NCBI RefSeq assembly: GCF_030525615.1
Contig: NZ_JAUNEJ010000002.1
Coordinates: forward strand, 223,855 to 287,854
From: Cutibacterium sp.
GTDB taxonomy: Bacteria > Actinomycetota > Actinomycetes > Propionibacteriales > Propionibacteriaceae
Reading direction: 5' to 3'
DNA length: 64,000 bases
This document shows, piece after piece, positions 7,858 through 17,271 of this stretch. Position 1 is the first letter of the stretch. Every line of letters begins with the position of its first letter. The notes beneath the pieces were generated by a model, which was given only the letters and a program-made list of their open reading frames with translations, was not told the origin of the DNA and made no database searches. Both the position numbers and the translations under genes were made by a program.

Positions 7858-8868
7858 TCAAGCCAGCGATGAGACCAAAACCGCCTTGATGGTGTGCATA
7901 CGGTTTTCGGCCTGGTCGAAGGCGATACATGCCGGGGACTCAAACACCGACTCGGTGATCTCAACGCCATTGGCCAACTGTGGGTAGGTCTTGGCAATCT
8001 GTGCGCCGACCGTCGTCTCACTGTTGTGGAAGGCCGGCAGGCAGTGCATGATCTTGACGCGCGGGTTGTTGGTGGCCCTCACGAGGTCGTCGTTGATCTG
8101 GAACGGTACCAAAGTGTCGACCCGCTCTGCCCAGCTATCCACCGGCTCACCCATCGACACCCACACATCGGTGTGGATGAAGTCGACATCGCGGACGGCT
8201 TCCTCAGCAGATGCGGTGACGAACACCTGACCGCCAGACTCCTCGGCCCACTTCTGACACTGCTCAACGAGGTCGGCGTCCGGCTGCAGGCCCTCCGGGG
8301 CTCCAATTCTGACGTCCATGCCGAGCTTGGCACCCAGCAGCAGAAGAGAACGGCCCATATTGTTTCGACCGTCACCGACGTAGGCGAAGCTGATGTGGTG
8401 GAACGGCTTGTGGGAATGCTCCTGCATGGTCAGGGCGTCCGCAAGCATTTGAGTGGGGTGGAACTCGTCGGTCAGGCCATTAAAGACCGGAACCCCGGCG
8501 TATTCCGCCAATTCCTCCACGACGCTCTGGTGAAATCCACGGTATTCGATACCGTCAAACATTCGCCCCAGCACTCGAGCGGTGTCCTTCATGGACTCCT
8601 TGTGGCCAATGTGGGAGCCGCTCGGGCCCAGGTACGTCACGTGAGCGCCCTGGTCGTGAGCCGCCACTTCGAAGGAGCACCGAGTACGGGTCGACGCTTT
8701 TTCGAAGATGAGGGCGATGTTCTTTCCCGTCAGCATGTGCTGCTCGGTCCCGGAGTATTTCGCCTGCTTGAGTTGTGCCGCAAGTCGGACGAGAAATTCG
8801 ATCTCTTCGGTGCTGTGATGTGCCAGCGACAACAGATGACGGTTCTTCAGATTGAATGCCACAACCAT
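7858..8868 (-). CDS. arcB: Ornithine carbamoyltransferase, probably catabolic
   Basis: A 336-residue enzyme interconverting citrulline plus phosphate and ornithine plus carbamoyl phosphate. I place the start at the ATG at 8868 ([15 protein letters not shown]), which has GGAAGGA 4-5 bases upstream; the longer reading to 8910 has no such site. The carbamoyl-phosphate loop STRTRCSFE, the HPTQMLAD motif and the ornithine-site HCLPAFH are all present. The neighbouring carbamate kinase makes a catabolic (ArcB) role likely, but sequence alone cannot exclude the biosynthetic ArgF. Confidence 0.92.
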   Translation of the reverse strand: MVVAFNLKNRHLLSLAHHSTEEIEFLVRLAAQLKQAKYSGTEQHMLTGKNIALIFEKASTRTRCSFEVAAHDQGAHVTYLGPSGSHIGHKESMKDTARVLGRMFDGIEYRGFHQSVVEELAEYAGVPVFNGLTDEFHPTQMLADALTMQEHSHKPFHHISFAYVGDGRNNMGRSLLLLGAKLGMDVRIGAPEGLQPDADLVEQCQKWAEESGGQVFVTASAEEAVRDVDFIHTDVWVSMGEPVDSWAERVDTLVPFQINDDLVRATNNPRVKIMHCLPAFHNSETTVGAQIAKTYPQLANGVEITESVFESPACIAFDQAENRMHTIKAVLVSSLA

Positions 8869-8906
8869 CCATCCTTCCCACAGGTCATTGTCATGGAGTG
8901 CAATTA

Positions 8907-10577
8907 TCACATCCGGTCGGGAGCATCAATACCCAACAAGTCCAGACCGCGACCAAGCACACGTCGGGTGGCCGCGCAGAGGGCCAGGCGAGACCCCCGC
9001 ACCTCGCCGGTACTACGAAGCACAGGGCACTGCTCATAGAAGACCGAGTAAGCACCGGCCAACTCGTAGAGGTAGGTACACAGCTTGTGCGGAGTCAGAT
9101 CGTGGGCGACGACCTCAACGACCTCCCCAAACCGCGACAACAGCAGGGCCAGTTGCTGCTCTGCCGGCTCATCGAGGACGCTAATACGGCCCCACACCAT
9201 GGCTTCCAGATCGGCCTCGGGATCGACGTTCGGGTTCGCCTCAGCGGCCGCCTTGCGCAGAATCTGGGAAACCCGGGCGTGGGCGTACTGCAAGTAAGGA
9301 CCAGTGTCTCCGGTGGTCTGCACCATCCGCTCAGCGTCAAAGACGTAGTCCTTCTGCAAGCCGTTGGACAAGTCGGCGTACTTGATTGCAGCGAGGGCAA
9401 TATTCGGCGCAGCGTGAGTCTCGGCCTCATCAAGGAGACTTGCCAGAGTGACCGTGCCACCCTCGCGCGTCTTGAACGGACGGCCGTCAGGGCCAAGAAC
9501 CATGCCGTAGCCGACGTGTTGAGCCTCAACATCGTCAGGCAGGAACCCCGCCATTCTGGCCACCTGGAAGAGCACCTCGAAGTGGTGGCTCTGACGGACG
9601 TCGGTGACGTAGATAATACGATCAGCCTTGAGCTTGCCGACCCGTCGACGGATGGCGGCGAGGTCGGTGGCGTCGTAGCCGAAACCGCCGTCTTTCTTCC
9701 GCACGATCATCGGAGCGTCCTGACCCTCGACGAAGACGCACAAGGCCCCGTTATCCTCGACGGCCAGGCCATCGGCTTCCAGCTCGTCGACAATCCTCGG
9801 CAGGTCGTCGTTGTAGGTGGATTCCCCAGCAAGGTCGTCGTCAGTCAGCAACACCGAGAGACGGGCGTAGTTGGCGTTGAATCCTGCCAGAGACACGTCA
9901 ATAAGAGCACGCCAAATGCGCAGGGTCTCCTCGTCACCACCCTGTAGCTTGACGACGCGGCGGCGTGCGCGGTCGGCAAATTCGGGGTCGGCGTCGAAAG
10001 TCTTCTTGGAGTCCTTGTACAGCTGCTCAACCTCAGGCAGGTCGAACTCGGAGATGTCGATTCGCTTCTCGACGATGTACTGGACGAGCATCCCGAACTG
10101 CGTACCCCAGTCACCGAGGTGGTTCTGCGGGATGACGGTGTGTCCCTGCGCGCTGAGCACCCGGTTGAAGCAATCGCCGATGATCGTCGAACGCAGGTGA
10201 CCGACGTGCATTTGCTTGGCGACGTTAGGCGCCGAATAGTCGATAACGACCCGCTGTGGCTGCTCGACCTGGGCAATGCCCACGTTGGGGTCAGTGATGA
10301 GATCGGAGGCAACGCGGGCCAGCACGTCGGAACGCAGCCGCAGATTGATGAACCCCGGGCCGGCAATGTCTGGGGTCTCACACAGATCTTCCACGTCCAG
10401 CTTGGCGACGATATCGGCAGCGACGTCGCGAGGTGGACGCCCTTCTTCCTTCGCCAACCGCAAGGCGACATTGGACTGAAAATGCCCGAACTGAGGCTTT
10501 GTGGCTGGGCGCAACTGGGGATCGACGCCGGTAACGGCCTGGATCCGAGCAGCAAGTTGAGAGGGAAGAGACGACAT
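8907..10577 (-). CDS. argS: Arginyl-tRNA synthetase
   Basis: A 556-residue class I synthetase that charges tRNA-Arg. The start is the ATG at 10577 ([15 protein letters not shown]); the open frame continues 38 codons upstream but that stretch is Cys/Trp-rich and unlike the family. The N-terminal additional domain ends near residue 110. The class I signature is [20 protein letters not shown] (HIGH variant HVGH), and the KMS region is [14 protein letters not shown], as in ArgS, which commonly lacks a full KMSKS. The C-terminal anticodon-binding domain ends with GIDAPDRM, the usual ArgS terminus. It lies upstream of the arcBC pair on the same strand. Confidence 0.95.
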   Translation of the reverse strand: MSSLPSQLAARIQAVTGVDPQLRPATKPQFGHFQSNVALRLAKEEGRPPRDVAADIVAKLDVEDLCETPDIAGPGFINLRLRSDVLARVASDLITDPNVGIAQVEQPQRVVIDYSAPNVAKQMHVGHLRSTIIGDCFNRVLSAQGHTVIPQNHLGDWGTQFGMLVQYIVEKRIDISEFDLPEVEQLYKDSKKTFDADPEFADRARRRVVKLQGGDEETLRIWRALIDVSLAGFNANYARLSVLLTDDDLAGESTYNDDLPRIVDELEADGLAVEDNGALCVFVEGQDAPMIVRKKDGGFGYDATDLAAIRRRVGKLKADRIIYVTDVRQSHHFEVLFQVARMAGFLPDDVEAQHVGYGMVLGPDGRPFKTREGGTVTLASLLDEAETHAAPNIALAAIKYADLSNGLQKDYVFDAERMVQTTGDTGPYLQYAHARVSQILRKAAAEANPNVDPEADLEAMVWGRISVLDEPAEQQLALLLSRFGEVVEVVAHDLTPHKLCTYLYELAGAYSVFYEQCPVLRSTGEVRGSRLALCAATRRVLGRGLDLLGIDAPDRM

Positions 10578-10847
10578 GGCGGCATTATCCCACGATGTTC
10601 CGCAACCCCAACAACAACCCCAACAGTCCTGCCTTGCAACCTCACACTCATAGGTCAGCCGTCCACATCCTCGGAAACCCCGCCGACCCATGCCTCCCCA
10701 CAGTCATGGGTCACCGTCATCGTGAAGCCCCGGGCGTGGCAGATGGGTACAAAACCGGGGCTGCCGTCACCGATGGGGAACACAGGAGGCCGTTCTCGCG
10801 TTATTACCACTGACCGACCCGCGATCACTGATTCGCTAGGAGGACCC

Positions 10848-11669
10848 ATGGGCGTTCCCACCATCACTCTCAATGACGCAGTTACCATCCCGCAGCTCGG
10901 CTTCGGCACCTGGCAGGTTCCCGCCGACGAAGCCGAAAAAGCTGTCAGCACCGCTTTGGAGGCAGGGTTCCGTCACATCGACACCGCTGCGATCTACGGC
11001 AACGAGGAAGGTGTGGGCCGTGCGCTCGCGACCTCTGGCATAGACCGCAAGGACCTCTTCGTCACTACCAAACTGTGGAATGACGCTCACCACGCCGACG
11101 ACGCCCGCAAGGCCATCGAGACCAGCCTGTCGAAGCTGGGACTCGACCACGTGGACCTCTACCTCATCCACTGGCCGGCAAAAGTCAAGTACGGTGACGC
11201 CTACATCGAGGCCTGGAACGCCCTGCAGGAGTTCAAGTCTGAAGGGCTGACCCGCTCCATCGGCGTCTCCAACTTCAAGACCGAGCACCTTGACGCCATC
11301 GAGGGAGCCACCCCGAGCGTCGACCAGATAGAGATGCACCCCTCGTTCAATCAGGCCACCTTCCGCAAGGTATTGGCCGACCGTGGCATCCATCCGGAGG
11401 CCTGGAGTCCGCTGGGCCAGTCGAAGGACCTCGACAACCCAGTACTCGCCGACATCGCTGCAGCAACCGGGAAGACCCCGGCCCAAGTCGTCATCCGCTG
11501 GCACCTGCAAATCGGCAACATCGTCTTTCCGAAGTCAGTGACCCCATCGCGCATTATCGAAAACTTCGACGTCTTCGACTTTGAGCTATCTGATGAGCAG
11601 ATCGCCGCTATTGACGGTCTCGATCACGGCAACCGCATTGGCGGGGACCCTGCTACTGCCGACTTCTGA
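10848..11669 (+). CDS. Aldo/keto reductase (2,5-diketo-D-gluconate reductase type)
   Basis: A 273-residue NADPH-dependent reductase. The ATG at 10848 has AGGAGG 5 bases upstream, which fixes the start inside a much longer open frame. Family motifs are PQLGFGTWQVP, GFRHIDTAAIYGNEEGVGRA (catalytic Asp and Tyr), KLWNDAH (Lys), DLYLIHWP (His) and the cofactor-binding segment FPKSVTPSRIIENFDVFDFELSDEQI. Together they place it in the AKR5-like group that includes Dkg. The physiological substrate cannot be read from sequence. The gene is monocistronic with a hairpin terminator right behind it. Confidence 0.93.
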   Translation: MGVPTITLNDAVTIPQLGFGTWQVPADEAEKAVSTALEAGFRHIDTAAIYGNEEGVGRALATSGIDRKDLFVTTKLWNDAHHADDARKAIETSLSKLGLDHVDLYLIHWPAKVKYGDAYIEAWNALQEFKSEGLTRSIGVSNFKTEHLDAIEGATPSVDQIEMHPSFNQATFRKVLADRGIHPEAWSPLGQSKDLDNPVLADIAAATGKTPAQVVIRWHLQIGNIVFPKSVTPSRIIENFDVFDFELSDEQIAAIDGLDHGNRIGGDPATADF

Positions 11670-11679
11670 TCGCAATACC

Positions 11680-11713
11680 ACGACGCGGGGGATGATCCAC
11701 TCTCCCGCGTCGT
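11680..11713 (+). terminator. Hairpin terminator after aldo/keto reductase
   Basis: ACGACGCGGG (11680-11689) pairs perfectly with CCCGCGTCGT (11704-11713), 14-base loop. It lies 10 bases after the stop. The bases that follow carry short TGATGGTCT repeats. Confidence 0.75.
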
Positions 11714-11773
11714 TGATGGTCTTTACAGTGATGGTCTGCGCGTTGATGGTCTACACAGAGTGGGGATTCTTCG

Positions 11774-12436
11774 TCAGGACCCCTTGAGTGCTTTCGTCAC
11801 GCCGTCGTCGGGCTTGCCCAAGATCGGGTCGCGCTGGGAAACCACATCCATCACCATCTTTCCCCGTGCCCCGAACTCACGAATCCAACCTTTCCACCAC
11901 ACCTCGTCGCGGTGTTGCGATCGGTCCGGAGAACCGGTGGCGTCCAGACCAGTCATTCGACACGTCGCAACGGTACGAATCTCGTGGTAGTCCTGGGTCA
12001 CCATGATGGCCTGGTCGACTCCGAAGATCCGTCGAGCCCGAACGCAGGTGTCGTAGGTGTCAAGGCCGGCGGGGTCCTCGACGATTCTCCCGGCTGGAAC
12101 TCCCCTGCGGATGAGGTACCTCTTCATCGCTTTGGGTTCGTTGTAATGGATTTCCCGGTTGTCTCCCGACACCAGGATGACCTTCGTTTTGCCCGTGCGG
12201 TAGAGGTTCGCTGCGACGTCGAGACGTCCTCGCAGATAAGCCGACGGTTGGCCGGAGGGCAGCACCTGCGCACCGAGCACGATCGTGACATCGCGATCTG
12301 GGGCAGAATCGACGTCGTGAATCCTGCCGTATGACAGCGCTCCAGCCAACGCCCAAGGCCCCAACAGCACGATCAGGACAACGCCACATAACAGCGCAAT
12401 CATGGTGCGAATTGGGTGGCGACGGCGCGAACTCAC
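11774..12436 (-). CDS. SanA/YdcF-type DUF218 membrane-anchored protein
   Basis: A 220-residue protein with one N-terminal membrane anchor (about residues 11-34) followed by a DUF218 domain. Family motifs are TIVLGAQVLPSGQPSAYLRGRLDVA, VILVSGDN and ITQD-like VTQDYHEIRTVA. E. coli SanA and ElyC of this family affect envelope permeability and peptidoglycan or lipid-carrier metabolism. The layout, anchor plus exposed domain, fits an envelope role. It is convergent with the aldo/keto reductase and appears to be a single-gene unit. Confidence 0.88.
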   Translation of the reverse strand: MSSRRRHPIRTMIALLCGVVLIVLLGPWALAGALSYGRIHDVDSAPDRDVTIVLGAQVLPSGQPSAYLRGRLDVAANLYRTGKTKVILVSGDNREIHYNEPKAMKRYLIRRGVPAGRIVEDPAGLDTYDTCVRARRIFGVDQAIMVTQDYHEIRTVATCRMTGLDATGSPDRSQHRDEVWWKGWIREFGARGKMVMDVVSQRDPILGKPDDGVTKALKGS

Positions 12437-12540
12437 GTCCCCACTCTATAGGCCACTTTTACACCCCCGGTCACCGATGACTGCGGTGATGTCTACACCA
12501 CCTCATCACCTCAGCGTCCCGGCGTCGGATCTGGCCATTC

Positions 12541-12678
12541 TCAGCGACCGTGTTTATTCACTTTCTGAAGAATTGCCACTACCATGCCGATAATCACCAC
12601 GAGGATGACGACTGCGACGATCAGTATCGAGATAATCCACGACTCACTCGACATCAGTACCGTACCCATGTATTTCAT
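12541..12678 (-). CDS. 45-residue single-span membrane peptide
   Basis: This frame begins ATG at 12678 and ends TGA at 12541. It encodes a short polar head (MKYMGTVLMSSESW), then a continuous hydrophobic stretch of about 24 residues (IISILIVAVVILVVIIG and on), then a basic end QKVNKHGR. That is a well-formed single transmembrane peptide with a positive cytosolic tail. The ribosome site (GGAAATAAG) is weak; an internal ATG at codon 9 is an alternative start. I do not recognise it. It lies between the pgi terminator and the SanA-like gene, same strand as both. Type I toxin or membrane-complex subunit are possibilities only. Confidence 0.45.
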   Translation of the reverse strand: MKYMGTVLMSSESWIISILIVAVVILVVIIGMVVAILQKVNKHGR

Positions 12679-12737
12679 CTTATTTCCGAAGCTGGGATGA
12701 ATTCCTCAGTACAAAAGTACAGATGTCTGATTTGCGC

Positions 12738-12775
12738 GGTGGTGCTTGGCAGCACCATTGCCACCAAGCACCACC
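12738..12775 (-). terminator. Hairpin terminator after pgi
   Basis: GGTGGTGCTTGG (12738-12749) pairs perfectly with CCAAGCACCACC (12764-12775), 14-base loop. It sits 8 bases past the pgi stop. Confidence 0.75.
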
Positions 12776-12782
12776 CTCATTG

Positions 12783-14465
12783 TCATCGACGGTGCTCGCG
12801 ATACCACGTCACCAGTGAGGCGGTCGACGAATCCTGCGATTCCAGCGCTTTGTCGTCCCCGCTCACCGCAGGGGCGATTTGCAGGGCGAGTTTCTTACCC
12901 AGCTCGACGCCCCATTGGTCGAAGGAATCGATACCCCATACAGCACCCTGCACAAACGTGATGTGTTCGTAGAGGGCAATAAGTTCGCCAAGAACCTTCG
13001 GGGACAGCTCGGAAGCCATGATCGAGGTTGTCGGCTTGTCACCGGGGAACACCCGGGCCGGGACGATGGCCTCATCAGTGCCCTCGGCCCGCACCTCGTC
13101 TTCAGTCTTGCCAAAAGCCAGCGCAGCCGTCTGGGCAAAGAAGTTACTCAAGAACAGCTCATGAACGTCGGTCTCACCGTCCTTAGTCGGATGGGCCGGG
13201 TTGGCCACCGCGATGAAGTCAGCGGGGATAAGGCGAGTGCCCTGGTGAATGAGCTGGTAGAACGCGTGCTGGCCGTTGGTGCCCGGCTCACCCCAGAAGA
13301 TCTCACCGGTGTCGGTAGTGACAGCCGAACCGTCCCAGCGCACCGACTTGCCATTCGACTCCATCGTCAGCTGCTGCAGATAGGCCGGGAAACGGTGTAG
13401 ATACTGGGCATACGGCAGCACCGCGTGAGAGTGAGCCTTCCAGAAGTTGACATACCAGATATTCAGCATTCCCATAAGAAGTGGGACATTCTGGCCCGGA
13501 GCGGCTGTGGCGAAATGCTCGTCGACGGCGTGGAAACCAGCCAGGAATTCCTCGAATCCTTTCGGGCCAATAGCTACGGCCAGTGAGGTGCCGACGGCCG
13601 AGTCAACCGAATAACGACCCCCAACCCAGCTCCAGAATCCAAAGGCGTTAACCGGGTCAATACCAAATTCCTCAACTTTGTCCAGAGCGGTCGAGACGGC
13701 AACAAAGTGCTTTGCGACGGCTGCGCGACGAGCCTCCTCGGTGTCCTCGATAGCCCCAGCCGAGACCAAGCCGTCAAGCAGCCAGGCACGCACACACCGG
13801 GCGTTGGTGAGGGTTTCCAGGGTCGTGAACGTCTTGGAGGCGATGATGACCAGGGTGGTCTCGGGGTCGAGATCAGCGGTCTTGACGGCAGCGTCCGTCG
13901 GGTCGATGTTGGAGATGAACCGGCACTCCAGGCCCTCCTTGACGTAAGGCTTGAGAGCTTCATAGGCCATCACGGGGCCAAGGTCGGAGCCACCGATACC
14001 CACATTGATGACGGTGCGAATCGGCTTGCCTGTGACTCCCGTCCACTCTCCAGAGCGGACCTTGTCGGCAAAGGCATACACCTTCTTGAGCACTTCGTGG
14101 ACGTCGGCGACGGCGTCCTGCCCGTCAACGGTGAGAGAGTCGGACGCGGGTCGGCGCAACGCAGTATGGAGAACAGCACGATCCTCAGTGACGTTGATGT
14201 GCTCACCGGAATACATGGCGTCGCGGCGTTCGGCGACTTTGGTCTCATCGGCAAGCTCCAGCAGGGCGTCACGGATCTCGTCGGTGAGGAGGTTCTTGGA
14301 CAGGTCGACGTGCAGGTCAGCGACGTCGAGGGTGTACCGGTCGGCACGCTTGGGGTCCGCGTCAAACAAGCGGCGCAACTTGTGCGGTCCGTCAGCGAAA
14401 GCCGACTTCAGATCAGTGAGCTTTGCCCACGCGGGGGTCTTCGTAGCATCAATGGGAATCTGCAT
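12783..14465 (-). CDS. pgi: Glucose-6-phosphate isomerase
   Basis: A 560-residue glycolytic isomerase converting glucose 6-phosphate to fructose 6-phosphate. Signatures are [36 protein letters not shown], the phosphate-site [22 protein letters not shown], and the catalytic-Glu segment MESNGKSV; the second Pgi signature appears as [18 protein letters not shown]. The C-terminal KKLALQIAP is also typical. Full family length. It is a single gene followed by a strong hairpin. Together with ppgK it forms the entry to glycolysis in this window. Confidence 0.97.
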   Translation of the reverse strand: MQIPIDATKTPAWAKLTDLKSAFADGPHKLRRLFDADPKRADRYTLDVADLHVDLSKNLLTDEIRDALLELADETKVAERRDAMYSGEHINVTEDRAVLHTALRRPASDSLTVDGQDAVADVHEVLKKVYAFADKVRSGEWTGVTGKPIRTVINVGIGGSDLGPVMAYEALKPYVKEGLECRFISNIDPTDAAVKTADLDPETTLVIIASKTFTTLETLTNARCVRAWLLDGLVSAGAIEDTEEARRAAVAKHFVAVSTALDKVEEFGIDPVNAFGFWSWVGGRYSVDSAVGTSLAVAIGPKGFEEFLAGFHAVDEHFATAAPGQNVPLLMGMLNIWYVNFWKAHSHAVLPYAQYLHRFPAYLQQLTMESNGKSVRWDGSAVTTDTGEIFWGEPGTNGQHAFYQLIHQGTRLIPADFIAVANPAHPTKDGETDVHELFLSNFFAQTAALAFGKTEDEVRAEGTDEAIVPARVFPGDKPTTSIMASELSPKVLGELIALYEHITFVQGAVWGIDSFDQWGVELGKKLALQIAPAVSGDDKALESQDSSTASLVTWYREHRR

Positions 14466-14561
14466 ACTCCCAGCCTAGGAGATGGGGTGAACGTGTTGAC
14501 ACCGACACCATGATGAGGGAATTTCCCCTATCATGTTCGCGATCGACGAAAAGGAGGACCC

Positions 14562-15662
14562 GTGGCCGCGAAATATCGCCGGGCTCTGGCCCTGATGTCG
14601 GTTCTCGTCGTCTCTGCTGCGTCGATGCTAACCGCGTCATTGTGCTCAGTCCAGACGCCCTGGTCGGCGTCAACGGCCTATGCCGCCCCTCCGGGTGCGA
14701 CTCCTCCTGGCAGCCTTTCGATGAATGCAACCGTCGACGGCGCGGGCACCATACAGGCCAGGGGAACCTTGAAAACCCAGACCGGACAAGCGGTTTCGGG
14801 AGCTCGGATCAATCTGGCGGTCGATGGCACACATCTTGCCGTCGCAACGACGAACAACACTGGCGCGTGGACCAGCACCTTCCGGTTACCGGCCTCAATC
14901 CATGGCGGCAGCCATGACCTGTCAGCAACATTTGATGGCGCTGCTGGGGTTGGCGCTGCCTCATCGAGAGGTAGTTTCAGCCTCGCCCCGCAGACCACCG
15001 TCGTGACGGCGACCGCGAAACCAGCAACCGCAACCCCGGGGACTCTGTTGAACGTCACCGGGACGGTGAGCCTTTCAAACCGTCAAGCCGTCACTGACAG
15101 CGAGGTGACGATTCTTCTTGGCAATGACGGCCATGCTGCTCTCACCGCTCCCATCGACTCGCGAGGCAATTACCAGGCCGCGGTCCAGGTGCCATCGGAC
15201 GCCCCCGACGGCCCTTTCACCGTGACGGTCCAGCTCGTCGATTCCCGATACGCAACGTCTCAGAAAACCGTGACGGTGCAGGTGAAGTCAGCGACGCCGA
15301 CTCCTACCCCAACCCCTACTCCTACCCCCACACCAACGTCTGCAACCCCAACCCCATCGTCGACACCGACACCTACTCCTGACACTACGGATGACGAGTC
15401 CAGAGACGGTCGGATACCGCAGACCTCAACCACCCCGGTACCGGTACCGCAACGCAGCCTGCTGGAGTCCTTCGGCGGAAGCACGCCGCTGCTGATCTTC
15501 GTGGTGGTTGTCGGCGTTCTGGTGCTCGGGGTACTCATCGGGCCAATGACCCATCACCACGACAAGCGGAACGCAGGTCACCCGGGCGACGACCATCACG
15601 CGGATGGCGACGACAACGCTGGTTCCCTCTTCGATGACTGGGATCACTCGGACCAAAGCTGA
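14562..15662 (+). CDS. Surface protein with Thr/Pro repeat stalk and C-terminal anchor
   Basis: A 366-residue exported protein starting at GTG 14562, with AAGGAGG 6 bases upstream. A signal peptide occupies about residues 1-42 (hydrophobic run ALALMSVLVVSAASMLTA, cleavage near AYA-APP). Two Ig-like repeats of about 90 residues follow; both contain a G-x-Y/W-x-(S/A)-x-(V/F)-x-(V/L)-P strand (GAWTSTFRLPAS, GNYQAAVQVPSD). Then comes a (PT)n stalk at about 246-275, a membrane span (LLIFVVVVGVLVLGVLIG) and an acidic His/Asp-rich tail. Cutibacterium surface adhesins also carry PT repeats next to Ig-like parts, so adhesion is a reasonable guess. The repeat DNA could change length by slippage. Confidence 0.75.
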   Translation: MAAKYRRALALMSVLVVSAASMLTASLCSVQTPWSASTAYAAPPGATPPGSLSMNATVDGAGTIQARGTLKTQTGQAVSGARINLAVDGTHLAVATTNNTGAWTSTFRLPASIHGGSHDLSATFDGAAGVGAASSRGSFSLAPQTTVVTATAKPATATPGTLLNVTGTVSLSNRQAVTDSEVTILLGNDGHAALTAPIDSRGNYQAAVQVPSDAPDGPFTVTVQLVDSRYATSQKTVTVQVKSATPTPTPTPTPTPTPTSATPTPSSTPTPTPDTTDDESRDGRIPQTSTTPVPVPQRSLLESFGGSTPLLIFVVVVGVLVLGVLIGPMTHHHDKRNAGHPGDDHHADGDDNAGSLFDDWDHSDQS

Positions 15663-15694
15663 GGATGCAGCCACCTGAGGACGCAGGAACTAGC

Positions 15695-16372
15695 TCAGGC
15701 GTCGGCGTCGACAACGACCTGCAGGACTGAACGGCAACGCTCTCGCAGCGCCGAGATGACTCCGTCCTGGCACGCATCCCCGACGAGCACGTCGTCCAGG
15801 CAAACCGCCAGAGCACCAGCTGCCAGCCAGCGACGCAGCGCATAGGAACCGACGCCGCCGCGTGGAATGAGGACAGCTCCAGGTGCCATCCGGGTGAGGA
15901 TTTCGCCATAACTGGCTGAACCCATGTCAGCTGGAGCGACCTGTACTGCGTCGACACCGGCACCCCAGGCAGCGCGGACCTCGGCAGGCGTCAGTGCGTC
16001 GGGGGCGGCAGGAATACCGGCCTCCCGTAGGGCTGTAAGAAGATCAGGAGTAGCGGCAACCGGGAGGGCGAAGGCGACCTTGTCGTCGACAAGACCTTCC
16101 ACGTCGTCGACGGTCATGACCCCGTGAACGCCGATAACAGCACGCCGACGGTAGATCTTCAGCACCTCGCGCCGCCGGTCGACGTCGGCAGCAGGAAGGG
16201 TGAAGACGCGGACCTTTTCCTGGATCATGGTCTCGATTGGAGCCATGAGATCCGACGACGGGACGTCCGGAAGAACAGCGATGATCTTGGATGACACCAC
16301 CTCGTCGGGGAAAACCAGTCGTCCATCGGTGGGGGCGTCGATGGAACCAGACTCGTCAACCTCTGCGCTCAT
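15695..16372 (-). CDS. KDPG/KHG aldolase-fold protein, probably non-catalytic
   Basis: A 225-residue protein with the (beta/alpha)8 layout of 2-keto-3-deoxyphosphogluconate aldolases (Eda). The C-terminal half contains PDALTPAEVRAAWGAGVDAVQ and PRGGVGSYALRRWLAAGALAVCL, matching the family's TPSE and phosphate-loop GGV segments. The Schiff-base lysine expected in the K-x-x-P-A motif is replaced by Gln144 (VQVAPAD), and the catalytic Glu strand reads VRVFTLPA with no Glu. I therefore call it a relative that has lost the aldolase residues. The start is the ATG at 16372; the open frame continues upstream but into unlikely sequence. An alternative start two codons earlier is possible. Role unknown. 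Confidence 0.65.
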   Translation of the reverse strand: MSAEVDESGSIDAPTDGRLVFPDEVVSSKIIAVLPDVPSSDLMAPIETMIQEKVRVFTLPAADVDRRREVLKIYRRRAVIGVHGVMTVDDVEGLVDDKVAFALPVAATPDLLTALREAGIPAAPDALTPAEVRAAWGAGVDAVQVAPADMGSASYGEILTRMAPGAVLIPRGGVGSYALRRWLAAGALAVCLDDVLVGDACQDGVISALRERCRSVLQVVVDADA

Positions 16373-16540
16373 GCACCACATCATGCCCCATCGAGGCGTT
16401 GGAGTCAGATGGCCCGCCCCGAGGAGGTGACACGTCGACGTTTTGCCTCGCAAACATGGAATAGTCCGACTTTGCCTCGTGTTGCTCTGTATGTACGCCG
16501 GTGGCCGACGCGTGGCCACCCCGAACAAAGGAGATTTCAC

Positions 16541-17071
16541 ATGGCTGACACTGTGAACGTTCCGACCCCCGCCGGACAGACCACCACCAAACTTGAGAAC
16601 GCCGAGTCTGGTTTCAAGGCGTCCGAGACCCTCGCTGCGAACCTTCAAAAAGTTCTCGTCGATTTCATCGCGCTGGAATTGGCCGGCAAGCACGCTCACT
16701 GGAACATCGTCGGCCCGAACTTCCGTGATCTCCACCTGAATCTCGACGAGGTCGTCGCCGTGGCCCGCGCGGGTGCTGACGAGATTGCCGAGCGTATGCG
16801 CGCCCTCCACGCTTCCCCGGACGGTCGTCCTGCCGTCGTCGCAGCCACCACTTCTCTGCCAGAATCCCCACAAGGAGAAGTCCTGACCCACGACGCCATC
16901 AAGGTCATCACTGCCTCCATCGAGGCTGTCACCGGGACGATGCGTGAGGTTCACGACCAGATTGACGAGGAGGACCCGACCTCCGCCGACATCCTGCACG
17001 GTTTCATTCAGCAGCTCGAACAGCAGGCTTGGTTCATCAGCGCCGAGACCCGTACTCCGACCGCGCGTTGA
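16541..17071 (+). CDS. dps: Dps family ferritin-like DNA-protection protein
   Basis: A 176-residue Dps/miniferritin that stores iron and uses peroxide as oxidant, protecting DNA in starvation or oxidative stress. The ATG at 16541 has AAAGGAGA 6 bases upstream. Ferroxidase-site residues are in ELAGKHAHWNIVGPNF (H53) and LHLNLDEVVAVARAGADEIAERM (H65, D69, D80, E84), and the C-terminal helix QQAWFISAE carries the usual Trp. The N-terminal 25 residues are flexible and Thr-rich, which in some relatives binds DNA. Single gene, divergent from the aldolase-like gene. Confidence 0.95.
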   Translation: MADTVNVPTPAGQTTTKLENAESGFKASETLAANLQKVLVDFIALELAGKHAHWNIVGPNFRDLHLNLDEVVAVARAGADEIAERMRALHASPDGRPAVVAATTSLPESPQGEVLTHDAIKVITASIEAVTGTMREVHDQIDEEDPTSADILHGFIQQLEQQAWFISAETRTPTAR

Positions 17072-17271
17072 TTCCTAGGGTGCCCGGTTGGTCTGTTGCG
17101 ATACCTAGCCCCTACCTGCGCCAGGTCTGTGCAATTGGAAACGGCACCGGAGGGCGAACTGACCGGGCACCACGCCGCCCCACAGGCACCGGCCCTCAGA
17201 AAGCACGACGCCCGTCCGAACCCACCACTAGATTGGAACCCGTTCTGCCCGCCCCAATCTGAGGAGACACC

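Noticed and set aside
10119..10847. Long open frame upstream of the aldo/keto reductase
   Set aside because: Antisense to argS and low in protein-like features; AGGAGG fixes the true start at 10848.
16373..16999. Extension of the aldolase-like frame to 16999
   Set aside because: It would run antisense through dps; no start signal, and the ATG at 16372 gives normal family length.
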